Of a stretch of DNA of 64,000 bases, positions 1-9,664 are shown piece by piece (the stretch's first letter is position 1; every line of letters begins with the position of its first letter). The stretch spans positions 1,240,001 to 1,304,000 of the forward strand of contig CBDDKS010000006.1 in assembly GCA_965230335.1 (NCBI GenBank). Reading direction: 5' to 3'. Under the pieces are notes generated by a model that was not told the DNA's origin, did no database searches, and was given only the letters and a program-made list of their open reading frames with translations. The stretch comes from CBDDKS01 sp965230335. Lineage in GTDB: Bacteria; Pseudomonadota; Gammaproteobacteria; Enterobacterales; Kangiellaceae. Made by a program: the position numbers and the translations under genes.

Positions 1-40
1 GGTATGTACCACATAAGCCATAATTTAAAGTGATTACATC

Positions 41-1339
41 ATGACCTCTTCAGATACTGTTTCATCATCTACCCTTTATGAACAAGCACAAAAAATGATG
101 CCAGGTGGTGTCAATTCACCAGTAAGAGCGTTTAATGGTGTGGGTGGAATCCCCAAATTTATTGACAGTGCCAATGGTCCTTTTTTATATGACACGGAAG
201 GCAAACAATACATTGATTATGTTTTATCCTGGGGTCCCATGATACATGGTCATAATCATACCGATATACGCAATGCTGTTATTCAAGCTGCCGAAAAAGG
301 ATTAAGTTTTGGAGCTCCAACAAAAATAGAAATGGAATTAGCCGAAATCATTATCAACATGTTTCCATCCATTGAACAGTTGCGCATGTTAAGCAGTGGT
401 ACAGAAGCAACCATGACTGCCATTCGCCTTGCCAGAGGTTATACTAACAAGCAAAAAATTATTAAGTTTGAAGGCTGTTATCATGGTCATGCAAATTCTT
501 TACTCGTCAAAGCAGGCAGTGGTTCATTAACATTAGGCGTGCCTTCGTCACCCGGTATCCCTCATGATTTTGCAAAACACACACTCACAGCCACCTTTAA
601 TGATCTGAACAGTGTTGAAATATTAATGCAAGAATATGCAGAGGATGTTGCCGCCATCATTATTGAACCTATCGCAGGCAATATGAATTGTATACCGCCC
701 GTTGATGGTTTTCTTTCTGGCCTTAGACAATTATGCGATCAATATAATACGGTATTAATTTTTGATGAAGTGATGTGTGGCTTTCGTGTTGGATCAGGAA
801 GTGCCCAAGCCCTTTATCAAGTACAACCCGACTTAACAACCTTGGGCAAAGTGGTTGGCGGAGGTATGCCTGTTGGCGTCCTTGGTGGCCAAACACAAAT
901 TATGCAACATCTGGCCCCTGTTGGCCCTGTGTATCAAGCAGGTACCTTATCAGGCAATCCTGTTGCAATGAGTGCAGGATTAGCCGCATTGAAACTGATA
1001 CATCAAAACTCTGGATTTTATGATCCCATCTATCAATATACAGAACAACTGGTTAACGGATTACAACAATTGGCCAATCAAGCGGGTATTGCTTTTACCA
1101 CTCATCATGTTGGCAGCATGTTTGGATTATTTTTCAGTGAAGAACAACACATCACCGGCTTCAAACAAGTGACAGAGTGCAATATTGATCATTTTCAAAC
1201 ATTTTTTCATCAGATGTTAAAACAAGGTGTTTATCTGGCACCTTCCGCCTTCGAAGCAGGCTTTACATCCAGTGCTCATAATGATGAAACATTGAACCTG
1301 ACTTTAGAAGCAGCTAAAGAAGCGTTTAAACATTTATAA
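41..1339 (+). CDS. hemL: Glutamate-1-semialdehyde 2,1-aminomutase
   Basis: PLP enzyme of the C5 pathway. It converts glutamate-1-semialdehyde to 5-aminolevulinate, the first committed tetrapyrrole precursor, in the cytosol. The 432-residue length is normal for HemL. The N-terminal MPGGVNSPVRAF block, the GCYHGHANS stretch, the DEVMCGFR aspartate region and the PLP lysine in TLGKVVGGGMPVG (about residue 270) are all present, so it should be active. The ATG at 41 begins just after the window edge, so operon context to the left cannot be seen. The next gene is convergent. The main alternative would be another class III aminotransferase, but the HemL-specific N-terminus argues against that. Confidence 0.97.
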   Translation: MTSSDTVSSSTLYEQAQKMMPGGVNSPVRAFNGVGGIPKFIDSANGPFLYDTEGKQYIDYVLSWGPMIHGHNHTDIRNAVIQAAEKGLSFGAPTKIEMELAEIIINMFPSIEQLRMLSSGTEATMTAIRLARGYTNKQKIIKFEGCYHGHANSLLVKAGSGSLTLGVPSSPGIPHDFAKHTLTATFNDLNSVEILMQEYAEDVAAIIIEPIAGNMNCIPPVDGFLSGLRQLCDQYNTVLIFDEVMCGFRVGSGSAQALYQVQPDLTTLGKVVGGGMPVGVLGGQTQIMQHLAPVGPVYQAGTLSGNPVAMSAGLAALKLIHQNSGFYDPIYQYTEQLVNGLQQLANQAGIAFTTHHVGSMFGLFFSEEQHITGFKQVTECNIDHFQTFFHQMLKQGVYLAPSAFEAGFTSSAHNDETLNLTLEAAKEAFKHL

Positions 1340-1378
1340 GATATAAACTCTTCTTATAAAAAATTTGCAGCTTCGGTA

Positions 1379-2224
1379 TTAAAAATGTGCAGAAATATAA
1401 CCATAAAAACCACTGGATGTCACTTCATACTCTCCACGAACAGATTCTCGTTTACTTTCCAAATCAGAATTTATTTTAGTAAATCTTAATCCAAGATCAA
1501 TATTCTTGAAGGCTTTGTAATTTAAATCTAAATCAAAGTCATTAAACACACCTTTAACATCGTTTACTTCTAATAAAAACTGTCTTGTTGCCGCTGTCAA
1601 ACTTAATTTTGAAGTAAAATAATAGGTGCCATTGAGTGCCAATAAAATTAATGGAAAGTTTTCGTCAACCGTTTCAATCTCATCAGTGGTCAAATCGTCT
1701 TCTAAAGATTGTAAAAAAATATCTAATTTATTGATTCGTAAACTTGCGCCAATACTCATACTAAAACGTTGATCTGTCACAAAGGTATTCAGATAATCTA
1801 ACTTAAATACTTCATCACGAAAATCAGTTGTAATCATCCGATCAACCGGAACTTCGATATCAGCAAACAAAATAACGTTATCTAAATTCTTAATACCACT
1901 GCGTTCAAATACATAATGTGACAGATGAAGACTGTGACGAGAATTAAAGTAGTAAGAAGCTTCGAATTGGAAAGTATCATCAGAACTACTTAACCCCAAA
2001 TCCTTCTCAAAATCGATGACAGTACCAATAATACCAGCCGAAGAATCAACCCGCAGTACAGTATTAATACTTCCAAGATCAAACACCCCTCCTCTTAATT
2101 CAAACTTTGGCGACGTCAAAACCAATGGCAAACTATGACTATGGACTTGCTGTGATGATAGTGAAGAGATATACATTATCAGTATAAGCAAGGTGTTTAG
2201 AGTGAAGATATTACTGAAATTCAT
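1379..2224 (-). CDS. Predicted outer-membrane beta-barrel protein, unknown function
   Basis: 281 residues with an N-terminal hydrophobic signal sequence (about residues 1-28). The rest is alternating amphipathic strands rich in aromatic residues, and it ends in phenylalanine (GYISAHF), the usual C-terminal signature for BamA-dependent assembly. FELRGG after the signal and the regular short strands suggest a small barrel of roughly 8-12 strands. No enzymatic motif was seen. It is convergent with hemL and 78 bp downstream of radC on the same strand, so it may be read from its own promoter. The family is not recognised; the barrel call rests on sequence pattern alone. Confidence 0.6.
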   Translation of the reverse strand: MNFSNIFTLNTLLILIMYISSLSSQQVHSHSLPLVLTSPKFELRGGVFDLGSINTVLRVDSSAGIIGTVIDFEKDLGLSSSDDTFQFEASYYFNSRHSLHLSHYVFERSGIKNLDNVILFADIEVPVDRMITTDFRDEVFKLDYLNTFVTDQRFSMSIGASLRINKLDIFLQSLEDDLTTDEIETVDENFPLILLALNGTYYFTSKLSLTAATRQFLLEVNDVKGVFNDFDLDLNYKAFKNIDLGLRFTKINSDLESKRESVRGEYEVTSSGFYGYISAHF

Positions 2225-2302
2225 ATTGAGCTATAACAAAAGTTAATGATGGAGTCAGGATACCGGTCAAATTATTAATAGACCAGTAATAATTAGAAAA
2301 CA

Positions 2303-3136
2303 TTAAAACACATCCCGTTCAACCATAGATACCGGTTGCCCATCACCAATAATAATATGATCAAGTACGCTTACATCAATCATTAGCAGTGCTTGCTTTA
2401 AAGATTGTGTGACTTCAATATCGGCTTCACTGGGCTCACAAAAACCGCTCGGATGATTATGCGCAAAAATAACAGCTGCTGCGTTATGTGCCAGACAACG
2501 TTGAACAACAACGCGCAAATGAACTGTCGATTGATGAATGGTACCCTGAAACAAAGTTTCAAAAACAATCACTCTATGTTGATTATCCAAAAACAGACAG
2601 GCGAATACTTCATTTTTTTGATCACCTAACTGTGTTTTTAAATATTGTTTGACCAACTCAGGCGAGGTCAGCACATCACTACGCTGTAGTGTTTCCTGCA
2701 AATAACGATTACCCAATTCAAGTGCCGCCTGCAATTGTACATATTTGGCAATGCCCAGCCCTTTATGACGACAAAGCTGCTGTTGTGAAGCATTCAATAT
2801 ATCTCTTAGCCCTTGATAGTGACTCAATAACTCTCTTGCCATATCCACAACATTTTTACCTAACGTACCTGTACGTAAAAAAATAGCCAGCAGTTCTGCA
2901 TTGGATAAATACTGTGCCCCATGTAATAAGAGTTTTTCCCTGGGGCGTTCGCCCTGAGGCCAATCTTTCATTGAACGGATATTTTTATGATTTAAGCAGA
3001 TATCCTCAGATTCTGTTTCAGAGGCATTGGGTGGTTTATTTTGACAATAATCCGTTGTTTTATTATTTGCTGTTGTATCATTTACAGTCGTATCATTTTT
3101 GCTTATGCGAATTGCTGTGCTCGAAAGGTCGTCCAT
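2303..3136 (-). CDS. radC: RadC/UPF0758 family JAB1/MPN-domain protein
   Basis: Carries the RadC core: the MKDWPQGERPREKLLLHG start block typical of the family, a helix-hairpin-helix-like region (LCRHKGLGIAKYVQLQAA), and a C-terminal JAMM metal-binding site with HNHPSG followed by an aspartate (SEADIEVT). RadC proteins resemble zinc metallo-isopeptidases; the once-claimed role in DNA repair is doubtful. This copy has about 55 extra N-terminal residues, Thr/Asn-rich and probably disordered. I chose the ATG at 3136 because AAAAGGA lies about 11 nt upstream. An ATG at 3172 and the family-typical ATG at 2971 are alternatives. It is divergent from coaBC, the usual gammaproteobacterial neighbour. 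Confidence 0.9.
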   Translation of the reverse strand: MDDLSSTAIRISKNDTTVNDTTANNKTTDYCQNKPPNASETESEDICLNHKNIRSMKDWPQGERPREKLLLHGAQYLSNAELLAIFLRTGTLGKNVVDMARELLSHYQGLRDILNASQQQLCRHKGLGIAKYVQLQAALELGNRYLQETLQRSDVLTSPELVKQYLKTQLGDQKNEVFACLFLDNQHRVIVFETLFQGTIHQSTVHLRVVVQRCLAHNAAAVIFAHNHPSGFCEPSEADIEVTQSLKQALLMIDVSVLDHIIIGDGQPVSMVERDVF

Positions 3137-3351
3137 CGTAAAAGTTTTCCTTTTAACAAATAACCTAACCATAGGTTACATTTGATTTAGAGATAAGAGT
3201 TTAAGGCAAATCTTTCATTTAATCCAGCAGTATTGGTATTCTCTATTCGAAATCTTAAGAATCTGAGTTATACTCGATACCTAGCAAGTAAGTGGTTATT
3301 TGCTAACTTCAAAAAATAACACGACATCCATTTCTAAGGTTTTTTATCAAC

Positions 3352-4569
3352 ATGCACGCTAAGCGCATTATTCTTGGTATTACTGGCGGTATTGCCGCCT
3401 ATAAAAGTATTGAACTCTGTCGGCGCCTGCAACAGGAAGGTGCTGAAATACAAGTTGTTATGACACCATCCGCCCAGGCTTTCGTCACCCCCCTTACGCT
3501 ACAGGCTATTTGCGGTAACCCGGTAAGAACAACCTTATTTGATGAAGCTGCCGAAGCGGCAATGGGACACATTGAGTTGGCTCGCTGGGCAGAACAACTG
3601 GTTATCGCTCCAGCAAGTGCCGACTTTATGGCCAGATTGGCTATGGGAATGGCCAATGATCTCCTCTCAACATTGTGCCTGGCAACACCCGCTCCTATTA
3701 TTTTGGCTCCTGCAATGAATCAACAAATGTGGCGTAATCCAGCAACACAGCATAATAAACATGTGTTAGAGGAAAGAGGGATTCATTTATTAGGTCCAGC
3801 TTATGGCGATCAGGCCTGTGGTGACGTTGGTCCTGGACGAATGCTCGAACCCGAAGAGATAGTAAAACAACTGAGCGGTATCCATCAGGCACATGATAAT
3901 AGTGAGCAAATCCTGAAAGGACAATCTTGGTTAATTACAGCTGGCCCAACTTGTGAAGCATTAGATCCCGTGCGCTTTTTAACCAATAGAAGTTCAGGAA
4001 AAATGGGGTATGCCATCGCTCAACAGGCCGTTAATTTAGGTGCAAAAGTGACATTGGTGAGTGGACCGGTTCATTTGGAATCACCCCATAATGTCGAACG
4101 AATTTCTGTCGAAACGGCAGATCAAATGCTCAATGCTGTTATGTCACATGTCGACAAAACCGATATTTTTGTGGCTTGTGCCGCTGTATCTGATTATCGC
4201 CCACAAAATCTCCAAGATCAGAAAATTAAGAAAGACAATGATGAACTTTCACTAACACTTGTCAAAAATCCAGATATTTTACAAACAGTCAGTACACTCA
4301 ATGATCGACCCCTCTGTGTTGGTTTTGCCGCTGAAACTCAACAAGTTGAAGCTTATGCACTCGATAAGTTAAAAAGAAAAAATCTGGATGTTATTTGTGC
4401 TAATCAAGTGGGTGAAAAAGGCACTGGTTTTGATGCCAATGACAATGCACTGACTTTACTATTTAAAAATGGTGATAAAGTTTCTTTAGAAAAAACCAGT
4501 AAATATCATCTTGCTTATCAGTTAATAACAGAAATTTCTCAACGTTTAGCAATCACTTCAAAAAAATAG
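3352..4569 (+). CDS. coaBC: Bifunctional phosphopantothenoylcysteine decarboxylase / phosphopantothenate-cysteine ligase
   Basis: Performs two consecutive steps of coenzyme A synthesis. The N-terminal CoaC flavoprotein half (about 1-185) shows GITGGIAAYKS, a catalytic-histidine region (GHIELARWAE), the PAMNQQMW motif and the substrate-clamp cysteine in GDQACGDVGPGRM. The C-terminal CoaB half (about 190-400) shows ITAGPTCEALDPVRFLTNRSSGKMG, of which the NRSSGKMG part marks the dinucleotide-type fold, then CAAVSDYRP and VKNPDIL. 405 residues is standard. It lies between radC and an algC-type gene, as in Pseudomonas, but dut, which usually sits between coaBC and algC, is absent. Confidence 0.97.
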   Translation: MHAKRIILGITGGIAAYKSIELCRRLQQEGAEIQVVMTPSAQAFVTPLTLQAICGNPVRTTLFDEAAEAAMGHIELARWAEQLVIAPASADFMARLAMGMANDLLSTLCLATPAPIILAPAMNQQMWRNPATQHNKHVLEERGIHLLGPAYGDQACGDVGPGRMLEPEEIVKQLSGIHQAHDNSEQILKGQSWLITAGPTCEALDPVRFLTNRSSGKMGYAIAQQAVNLGAKVTLVSGPVHLESPHNVERISVETADQMLNAVMSHVDKTDIFVACAAVSDYRPQNLQDQKIKKDNDELSLTLVKNPDILQTVSTLNDRPLCVGFAAETQQVEAYALDKLKRKNLDVICANQVGEKGTGFDANDNALTLLFKNGDKVSLEKTSKYHLAYQLITEISQRLAITSKK

Positions 4570-4578
4570 GGTATTAAA

Positions 4579-7128
4579 GTGAAAAGAAAAGCCGATGTTG
4601 AACAACAGAAGAAAAGCAAAAAAAACAAGAAGTCTGAACATTTAATAGGTGCCAAAAGTCTTATATCTTTGGGGTTGCCATACCTTGTTTTTTCACTGCT
4701 GATTATTTGCCTGGTTGCCATATTACAATATTATTTTATGATTGAAAAATCAGGTACCACTCAAAAGCAGGCTTTTGTCAAAGAAACATTAAACAGCTAT
4801 GTGAGTGTTATTTCTTCCTCCATTAAGACATTTGATTTTTTTGTTGAACATTATACCCGCAATGAAAACTTTATTAATGCCATAGTAGACAATAATACAC
4901 AGGATATAGAACATTTTGAAAATTTAATTAAATCCTCTATTCCTGAAGCACATGGCGCAAAAGTTGTTTTCCCTGATGTCCTGGCAGAAGATCTTTCAGC
5001 TTCACCTGCCATTTCAAATACTATTCTGGAATTGGTTCGACAATTGATAAAAGGACAGACGATATTACCTGAACTGATTCTTCCTGGTTCCAAAAATCAA
5101 TACATTGCATCACTTCATCCAATAAAAAAGAATGATACGATTATTGCTGTTCTTGTTGTTGGTATGAACGCTAATACCTTAAAAAATGTTTTAAAAACAT
5201 TCGATGCTTTACCTGGTTATATGGAAGCCTGGCAGAGTTTTAATCATACCCAACAAGTTATCGCTTCCTACGGAGATAAAAAGTTTAAACGTGGACAACC
5301 TTTTAGTATCAGTAATAACAACAACTCCAAATGGCAAATTGCTTTTTGGCCACAACAAAAAGCAGAACTCAGTGGACAAAATGAAATGTTTTATTTCATT
5401 GCCGGACTTATCATTATTTTAATTGTTGTCGCCATGGGTAATTATGTTGGTTTAAATATTATTAGAAACACAGTCAAGTCTGATACGGGTGCTTTGGCAA
5501 AAGCTTTTCTGGATTCACAGGAAATGTCATTAAAAACCGCAAAGCTGTTTAAACTCAATTATTTTAGAGATTTCATAATGACGTTGTCACAAAATAATTA
5601 TGATTTAAGCTTCAACATACCACCTCAAAAAGAGGTTATTCAAGATCCTTCTCCCTCATCACCAAAGAAAAAAGAAAAACCAAAATCACAAAAAGAGAGT
5701 ATTTTACCAAAACCTGAAACAGAAGATATTTTTGAAGAAATACAAACGACTCCCATTAAAGTACCTGACTCAATTTTTAGGGCCTATGATATTCGTGGTG
5801 TTGTTAACGAAACACTGAATGAAGAAATTGTTCGAACCATTGGTCAATCCATTGGTAGTGAAGCTTACGATCGCGGTGAACAAAAAGTAATCGTTGCTCG
5901 GGATGGACGACTATCCGGCCCGTCTTTACTCGCTGCACTAAAACAAGGCATTAAAGACAGTGGTCGGGATGTTATTGATATAGGCGTCGTGCCTACCCCT
6001 GTTCTGTATTTTGCTGCACATTATTTAGATACTCAAAGTGGTGTCATGTTAACCGGCAGTCATAATCCTGCTAACTACAATGGTTTAAAAATTGTTATAG
6101 CAGGAGAAACTCTATCTCAGGATTCCATACAGGCATTAAAAGAGCGCATTAACAATAATCAATTACTGGAAGGTCAGGGCAGTGAAGAAGAAAAAGACAT
6201 TCTTCCTGATTATTTAAATCAAATTACATCAGATATTGCTCTGGCTCAACCTTTAAAAGTAGTTGTTGATTGTGGCAATGGTGTTGCTGGTGTTATTGCA
6301 CCGACACTTGTGAAAACACTGGGCTGTGAAGTTATTGAATTATTCTGTGATGTGGATGGTAATTTTCCAAATCATCATCCAGACCCCAGTAAACCGGATA
6401 ACTTAAAAGATCTCATCAATGCAGTAAAAAATGAAAATGCAGATATCGGATTAGCATTTGATGGTGATGGTGATCGCCTGGGTGTGGTTGATTCGAATGG
6501 TTCTATCATATGGCCCGATCGTCAAATGATGCTGTATTCAATGGATGTTTTATCCAGAAACCCGGGAGCCGATATTATTTTTGATGTGAAATGTACCAGT
6601 CATTTACCTAAAATTATTTCAGGTCATGGTGGTCGCCCTGTTATGTGGAAAACAGGGCATTCACTCATTAAATCGAAAATGAAAGAAATTAATGCTTTAT
6701 TAGCGGGTGAATGCAGTGGTCATGTTTTCTTTAAAGAACGTTGGTATGGCTTTGATGACGCTATTTATACTGCAGCAAGACTTATGGAAATATTAGCTGG
6801 GGATTCTCGTACATCATCAGAAATTTTTGCTGCCCTACCTGACAGTGAAACAACACCAGAAATCAATGTTTCGATATCAGATACTTTAAAGTTTGAATTT
6901 ATTAAAAAGTTTTCCGAACACGGTTACTTCCCCAATGGAAAACTCAATACAATCGATGGTGTTCGTGTTGACTATGATGACGGTTGGGGACTAGTCAGAG
7001 CCTCAAATACAACACCTTGTCTTGTTGTTAGATTTGAAGCAGAAACCAAAGAACGACTAGATCAAATACAAGATACTTTCAGGGAACAAATGTTAGCGAT
7101 AGACAACTCACTCCATTTACCATTTTAA
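4579..7128 (+). CDS. algC: AlgC-type phosphomannomutase/phosphoglucomutase with membrane-anchored N-terminal extension
   Basis: The C-terminal ~460 residues are a complete alpha-D-phosphohexomutase: FRAYDIRGVV, phosphoserine loop TGSHNPANYNG, metal loop DGDGDRLGVVD, sugar-binding GECSGHVFFKERW and phosphate-binding RASNTTP. It interconverts mannose- and glucose-1-/6-phosphates for exopolysaccharide and LPS. The first ~390 residues add a cytosolic Lys-rich start, a membrane helix (about 30-52), a ~215-residue probably periplasmic domain, a second helix (about 272-292) and a charged Pro/Lys linker. Such long AlgC forms exist in other gammaproteobacteria. Start is GTG 4579 with AGGG 8 nt upstream, 9 nt after coaBC, so likely co-transcribed. 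Confidence 0.93.
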   Translation: MKRKADVEQQKKSKKNKKSEHLIGAKSLISLGLPYLVFSLLIICLVAILQYYFMIEKSGTTQKQAFVKETLNSYVSVISSSIKTFDFFVEHYTRNENFINAIVDNNTQDIEHFENLIKSSIPEAHGAKVVFPDVLAEDLSASPAISNTILELVRQLIKGQTILPELILPGSKNQYIASLHPIKKNDTIIAVLVVGMNANTLKNVLKTFDALPGYMEAWQSFNHTQQVIASYGDKKFKRGQPFSISNNNNSKWQIAFWPQQKAELSGQNEMFYFIAGLIIILIVVAMGNYVGLNIIRNTVKSDTGALAKAFLDSQEMSLKTAKLFKLNYFRDFIMTLSQNNYDLSFNIPPQKEVIQDPSPSSPKKKEKPKSQKESILPKPETEDIFEEIQTTPIKVPDSIFRAYDIRGVVNETLNEEIVRTIGQSIGSEAYDRGEQKVIVARDGRLSGPSLLAALKQGIKDSGRDVIDIGVVPTPVLYFAAHYLDTQSGVMLTGSHNPANYNGLKIVIAGETLSQDSIQALKERINNNQLLEGQGSEEEKDILPDYLNQITSDIALAQPLKVVVDCGNGVAGVIAPTLVKTLGCEVIELFCDVDGNFPNHHPDPSKPDNLKDLINAVKNENADIGLAFDGDGDRLGVVDSNGSIIWPDRQMMLYSMDVLSRNPGADIIFDVKCTSHLPKIISGHGGRPVMWKTGHSLIKSKMKEINALLAGECSGHVFFKERWYGFDDAIYTAARLMEILAGDSRTSSEIFAALPDSETTPEINVSISDTLKFEFIKKFSEHGYFPNGKLNTIDGVRVDYDDGWGLVRASNTTPCLVVRFEAETKERLDQIQDTFREQMLAIDNSLHLPF

Positions 7129-7149
7129 ATTTTGGGGAGAACAAACCTT

Positions 7150-7746
7150 ATGCCATTAACAAAAAAAAGAGGCTCCCGTCGACAAGAAATTCTACAATGC
7201 TTAGCACGTATGTTAGAAACAGAAGTAGGCGCACGTATTACAACGGCCCGTCTGGCACAAGATGTCGGCGTATCAGAAGCTGCGCTCTATAGACATTTTC
7301 CCAGCAAAGCAAAAATGTACGAAGGACTTTTGGATTTCGTTGAAGAAAGTATTTTTACACGAATTTCTTCTATTTTAGCAGAACATAAACACCCAAAAGA
7401 AAGATGCCATTTAATTATGCAGCTTATTTTGGCTTTTTCAGACAAAAATCCAGGTATTTGTCGTTTATTAATGGGTGATGCCTTAACTGGAGAACATACC
7501 CGTTTAAGAGAAAGAATGATTCAGTTTTTTGATAGAATTGAAGTACAAATAAAACAAATTTTACGTGAGGGACAACTTGAACATAAAGAAATGAGTCATA
7601 TAGATGCCACCATTTTTGCAAATTTCATGCTCGCAGTGATAGAAGGAAGAGTTCAACAGTTTGTAAGAAGTAATTTTAAACGTTCACCTTTAGAAAACTG
7701 GACTTTGCAGTGGCAATATATTGATATACAGTTCCATAAACTTTAA
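7150..7746 (+). CDS. slmA: Nucleoid occlusion factor SlmA (TetR family)
   Basis: DNA-binding protein that blocks FtsZ ring assembly over unsegregated chromosomes. The TetR-type helix-turn-helix reads TTARLAQDVGVSEAALYRHF, close to known SlmA, and the C-terminal dimer domain carries the expected ERCHLIMQLILAFSDKNPG-like block. The ATG at 7150 gives 198 residues, the E. coli length, and has GGGGAG about 10 nt upstream. An upstream in-frame TTG at 7132 overlaps that ribosome binding site and was rejected. It follows algC by 21 bp, matching the coaBC-(dut)-algC/slmA neighbourhood seen in gammaproteobacteria. Confidence 0.95.
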   Translation: MPLTKKRGSRRQEILQCLARMLETEVGARITTARLAQDVGVSEAALYRHFPSKAKMYEGLLDFVEESIFTRISSILAEHKHPKERCHLIMQLILAFSDKNPGICRLLMGDALTGEHTRLRERMIQFFDRIEVQIKQILREGQLEHKEMSHIDATIFANFMLAVIEGRVQQFVRSNFKRSPLENWTLQWQYIDIQFHKL

Positions 7747-7784
7747 TTGTCTTATCAATCGTTATTGTATCAGGAATTATTTTT

Positions 7785-8183
7785 ATGATGATATCTATTA
7801 CCGCTTTTTATACCGCATTATTGGCATTGATCTTTGTTGGTTTAAGTTTTCGAACTATTTCTTTAAGAAATAAACATAAAGTAGCCATAGGACATGATCA
7901 AGTTTCATCTTTAGAGAGAGCTATTCGTGCTCACGGAAATTTTTCTGAATATACACCCTTGGCATTACTGTTAATTTATTTTGTGGAATTAAATACAGAT
8001 TCGTACTTAATGATTCATATGCTTTGTATATCATTTTTGCTGGGACGAATTATCCATGCTATCAATATAAATAAGACTAAAGAAAATTTGAATTTAAGAG
8101 TCGTTGGTATGGTATTATCTTTAGGCGTTATTATTATTGCAGCCATTTATATTTTATATGTATCTTTTTCAAAGATGATTTAA
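7785..8183 (+). CDS. MAPEG family membrane protein (YecN-like)
   Basis: 132 residues with four hydrophobic segments (about 5-25, 55-70, 72-92, 105-128) and the MAPEG motif ERAIRAHGNFSEYTPLALLL. The family includes glutathione-dependent membrane transferases, but this short bacterial branch has no settled substrate. It lies 38 bp after slmA and 1 bp before the lipase-like gene, so the three are probably one transcript. The fold assignment is firm; the activity is unknown. Confidence 0.85.
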   Translation: MMISITAFYTALLALIFVGLSFRTISLRNKHKVAIGHDQVSSLERAIRAHGNFSEYTPLALLLIYFVELNTDSYLMIHMLCISFLLGRIIHAININKTKENLNLRVVGMVLSLGVIIIAAIYILYVSFSKMI

Positions 8184-8184
8184 C

Positions 8185-8829
8185 ATGAAAGTACAAGAAA
8201 CCATTATTTTATTACACGGACTGGCTCGAACTAAAAACTCGATGAAAGTTATTGAAAAAACTTTCATCAAAGAAGGTTTTTTTGTTATTAATGCAGACTA
8301 TCCATCCACTCAAAATACCATAGAAGATTTAGCAGAAAATACCTTACCCAATCTTTTACAGCAATGTCCTGAAAATTCAAATATTCATTTTGTTACTCAT
8401 TCCATGGGCGGTATTATTATTCGTTATTATTTAAAACACTTCCCTGTAGAAAGGCTTGGAAAAGTGGTGATGTTAGGCCCACCCAACCAAGGTAGTGAAG
8501 TCGTTGATAAATTAAAAAATATACCTGGTTTTTATTTTTTAAACGGTGATGCAGGTTTGCAATTGGGTACAGGACAAATGAGTGTCCCTGTATCACTTGG
8601 TAAAGTTGATTTTGATCTGGGTGTTATTGCCGGTTCAAGGAGTATCAATCTCTTTTTATCAACATTAATATCTGGAAAAGATGACGGCAAAGTATCGGTT
8701 GAAAATACAAAAGTTGAAGGTATGAAGGACCATATTACTCTACCGGTAACACATCCTTTTATGATGACCAATAAAAAAGTTATCCAACAAACCATTCATT
8801 ATATTAAACATGGTTGTTTTCTTAAATAA
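8185..8829 (+). CDS. Alpha/beta-fold lipase/esterase-like hydrolase
   Basis: 214 residues with an oxyanion-hole start HGLARTKNSM and the nucleophile elbow THSMGGIIIRYYL (Ser about residue 74), resembling PGAP1/lipase class proteins. A late Asp (KDDGKVSVE) and His (LPVTHPFM) can complete the triad. No signal peptide was seen, so it is probably cytosolic. The substrate is unknown. Its stop is followed by an intergenic gap and a convergent gene. Confidence 0.85.
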   Translation: MKVQETIILLHGLARTKNSMKVIEKTFIKEGFFVINADYPSTQNTIEDLAENTLPNLLQQCPENSNIHFVTHSMGGIIIRYYLKHFPVERLGKVVMLGPPNQGSEVVDKLKNIPGFYFLNGDAGLQLGTGQMSVPVSLGKVDFDLGVIAGSRSINLFLSTLISGKDDGKVSVENTKVEGMKDHITLPVTHPFMMTNKKVIQQTIHYIKHGCFLK

Positions 8830-8930
8830 CCTCATCTAACTGAATCATTCTTTTGGGTCTCAGTTTGCTTGACACAAAAAGACATACTCAACATTCAATA
8901 ATCACTCACAACAAGTACTCACGTAGCGAA

Positions 8931-9545
8931 TCAGTTTTTTTCTCTAAATAAATCCTGACTTCCTGCACCACAGGCAATCACTGTTTTCATCATTTTTTCA
9001 ATACTTGCCTCAGGATAACAAATGACCAAAGATTCAGGTACATGATAAATATTGCCTGACGTGGGGTTAGGCCCTGTAGGTACAAAAACACTATACATTC
9101 CATTATCATGCCGGGCCGTCACTAATGCCGTCACTGTTGTTGGGGAGTGCTCACCAAAAATTTTTACCCTGGCTACTTCACCTTTGGCAAAGGGTGATGA
9201 TTCTTTATCGCCTAATACCTGACCAATGATTTCCTTAATCAAACGATAACCCGGTGCTAAGCGGGAAATATATTGATCGAATTGATTATGTAACCAACGA
9301 CCAATGCCTGTTGAAACTATTGTACCTACCAAAAAACAAATAGTAAAAATAATAATTATGACGAAAATATCTGCCACAATTTCATAAACCTGCAACTCAC
9401 GTAATAAGTAATTTGTTATCGGTTGAATTTGATTGGTGACAAAAAGAAAGGCCCAACGAAAAACAAAGGCTAAAATGACCAGAGGCAATAACACTAAAAT
9501 ACCACCAATCAGTGATTTTCTAATAAAACGTTTTATTTTTTTCAT
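8931..9545 (-). CDS. DUF502 family inner-membrane protein
   Basis: 204 residues with two strong N-terminal membrane segments (about 12-38 and 58-84). A soluble domain follows with GEHSPTTVTALVTA and FVPTGPNPTSGNIYHVP, a signature block of the DUF502 family found across Proteobacteria and plants. The molecular function is not established. It stands alone on the minus strand between a convergent hydrolase gene and gpsA, 119 bp downstream of the latter. Confidence 0.9.
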   Translation of the reverse strand: MKKIKRFIRKSLIGGILVLLPLVILAFVFRWAFLFVTNQIQPITNYLLRELQVYEIVADIFVIIIIFTICFLVGTIVSTGIGRWLHNQFDQYISRLAPGYRLIKEIIGQVLGDKESSPFAKGEVARVKIFGEHSPTTVTALVTARHDNGMYSVFVPTGPNPTSGNIYHVPESLVICYPEASIEKMMKTVIACGAGSQDLFREKN

Positions 9546-9664
9546 ATGATATACCTCATTTTAAAAACTCAATCCCGTATTAACACCCGCACTCTCTGAA
9601 AATTTAATATTCAACAGCCACAGATAGTTCGAATGCATTATCTTATCGACCATTCCAATGGATG

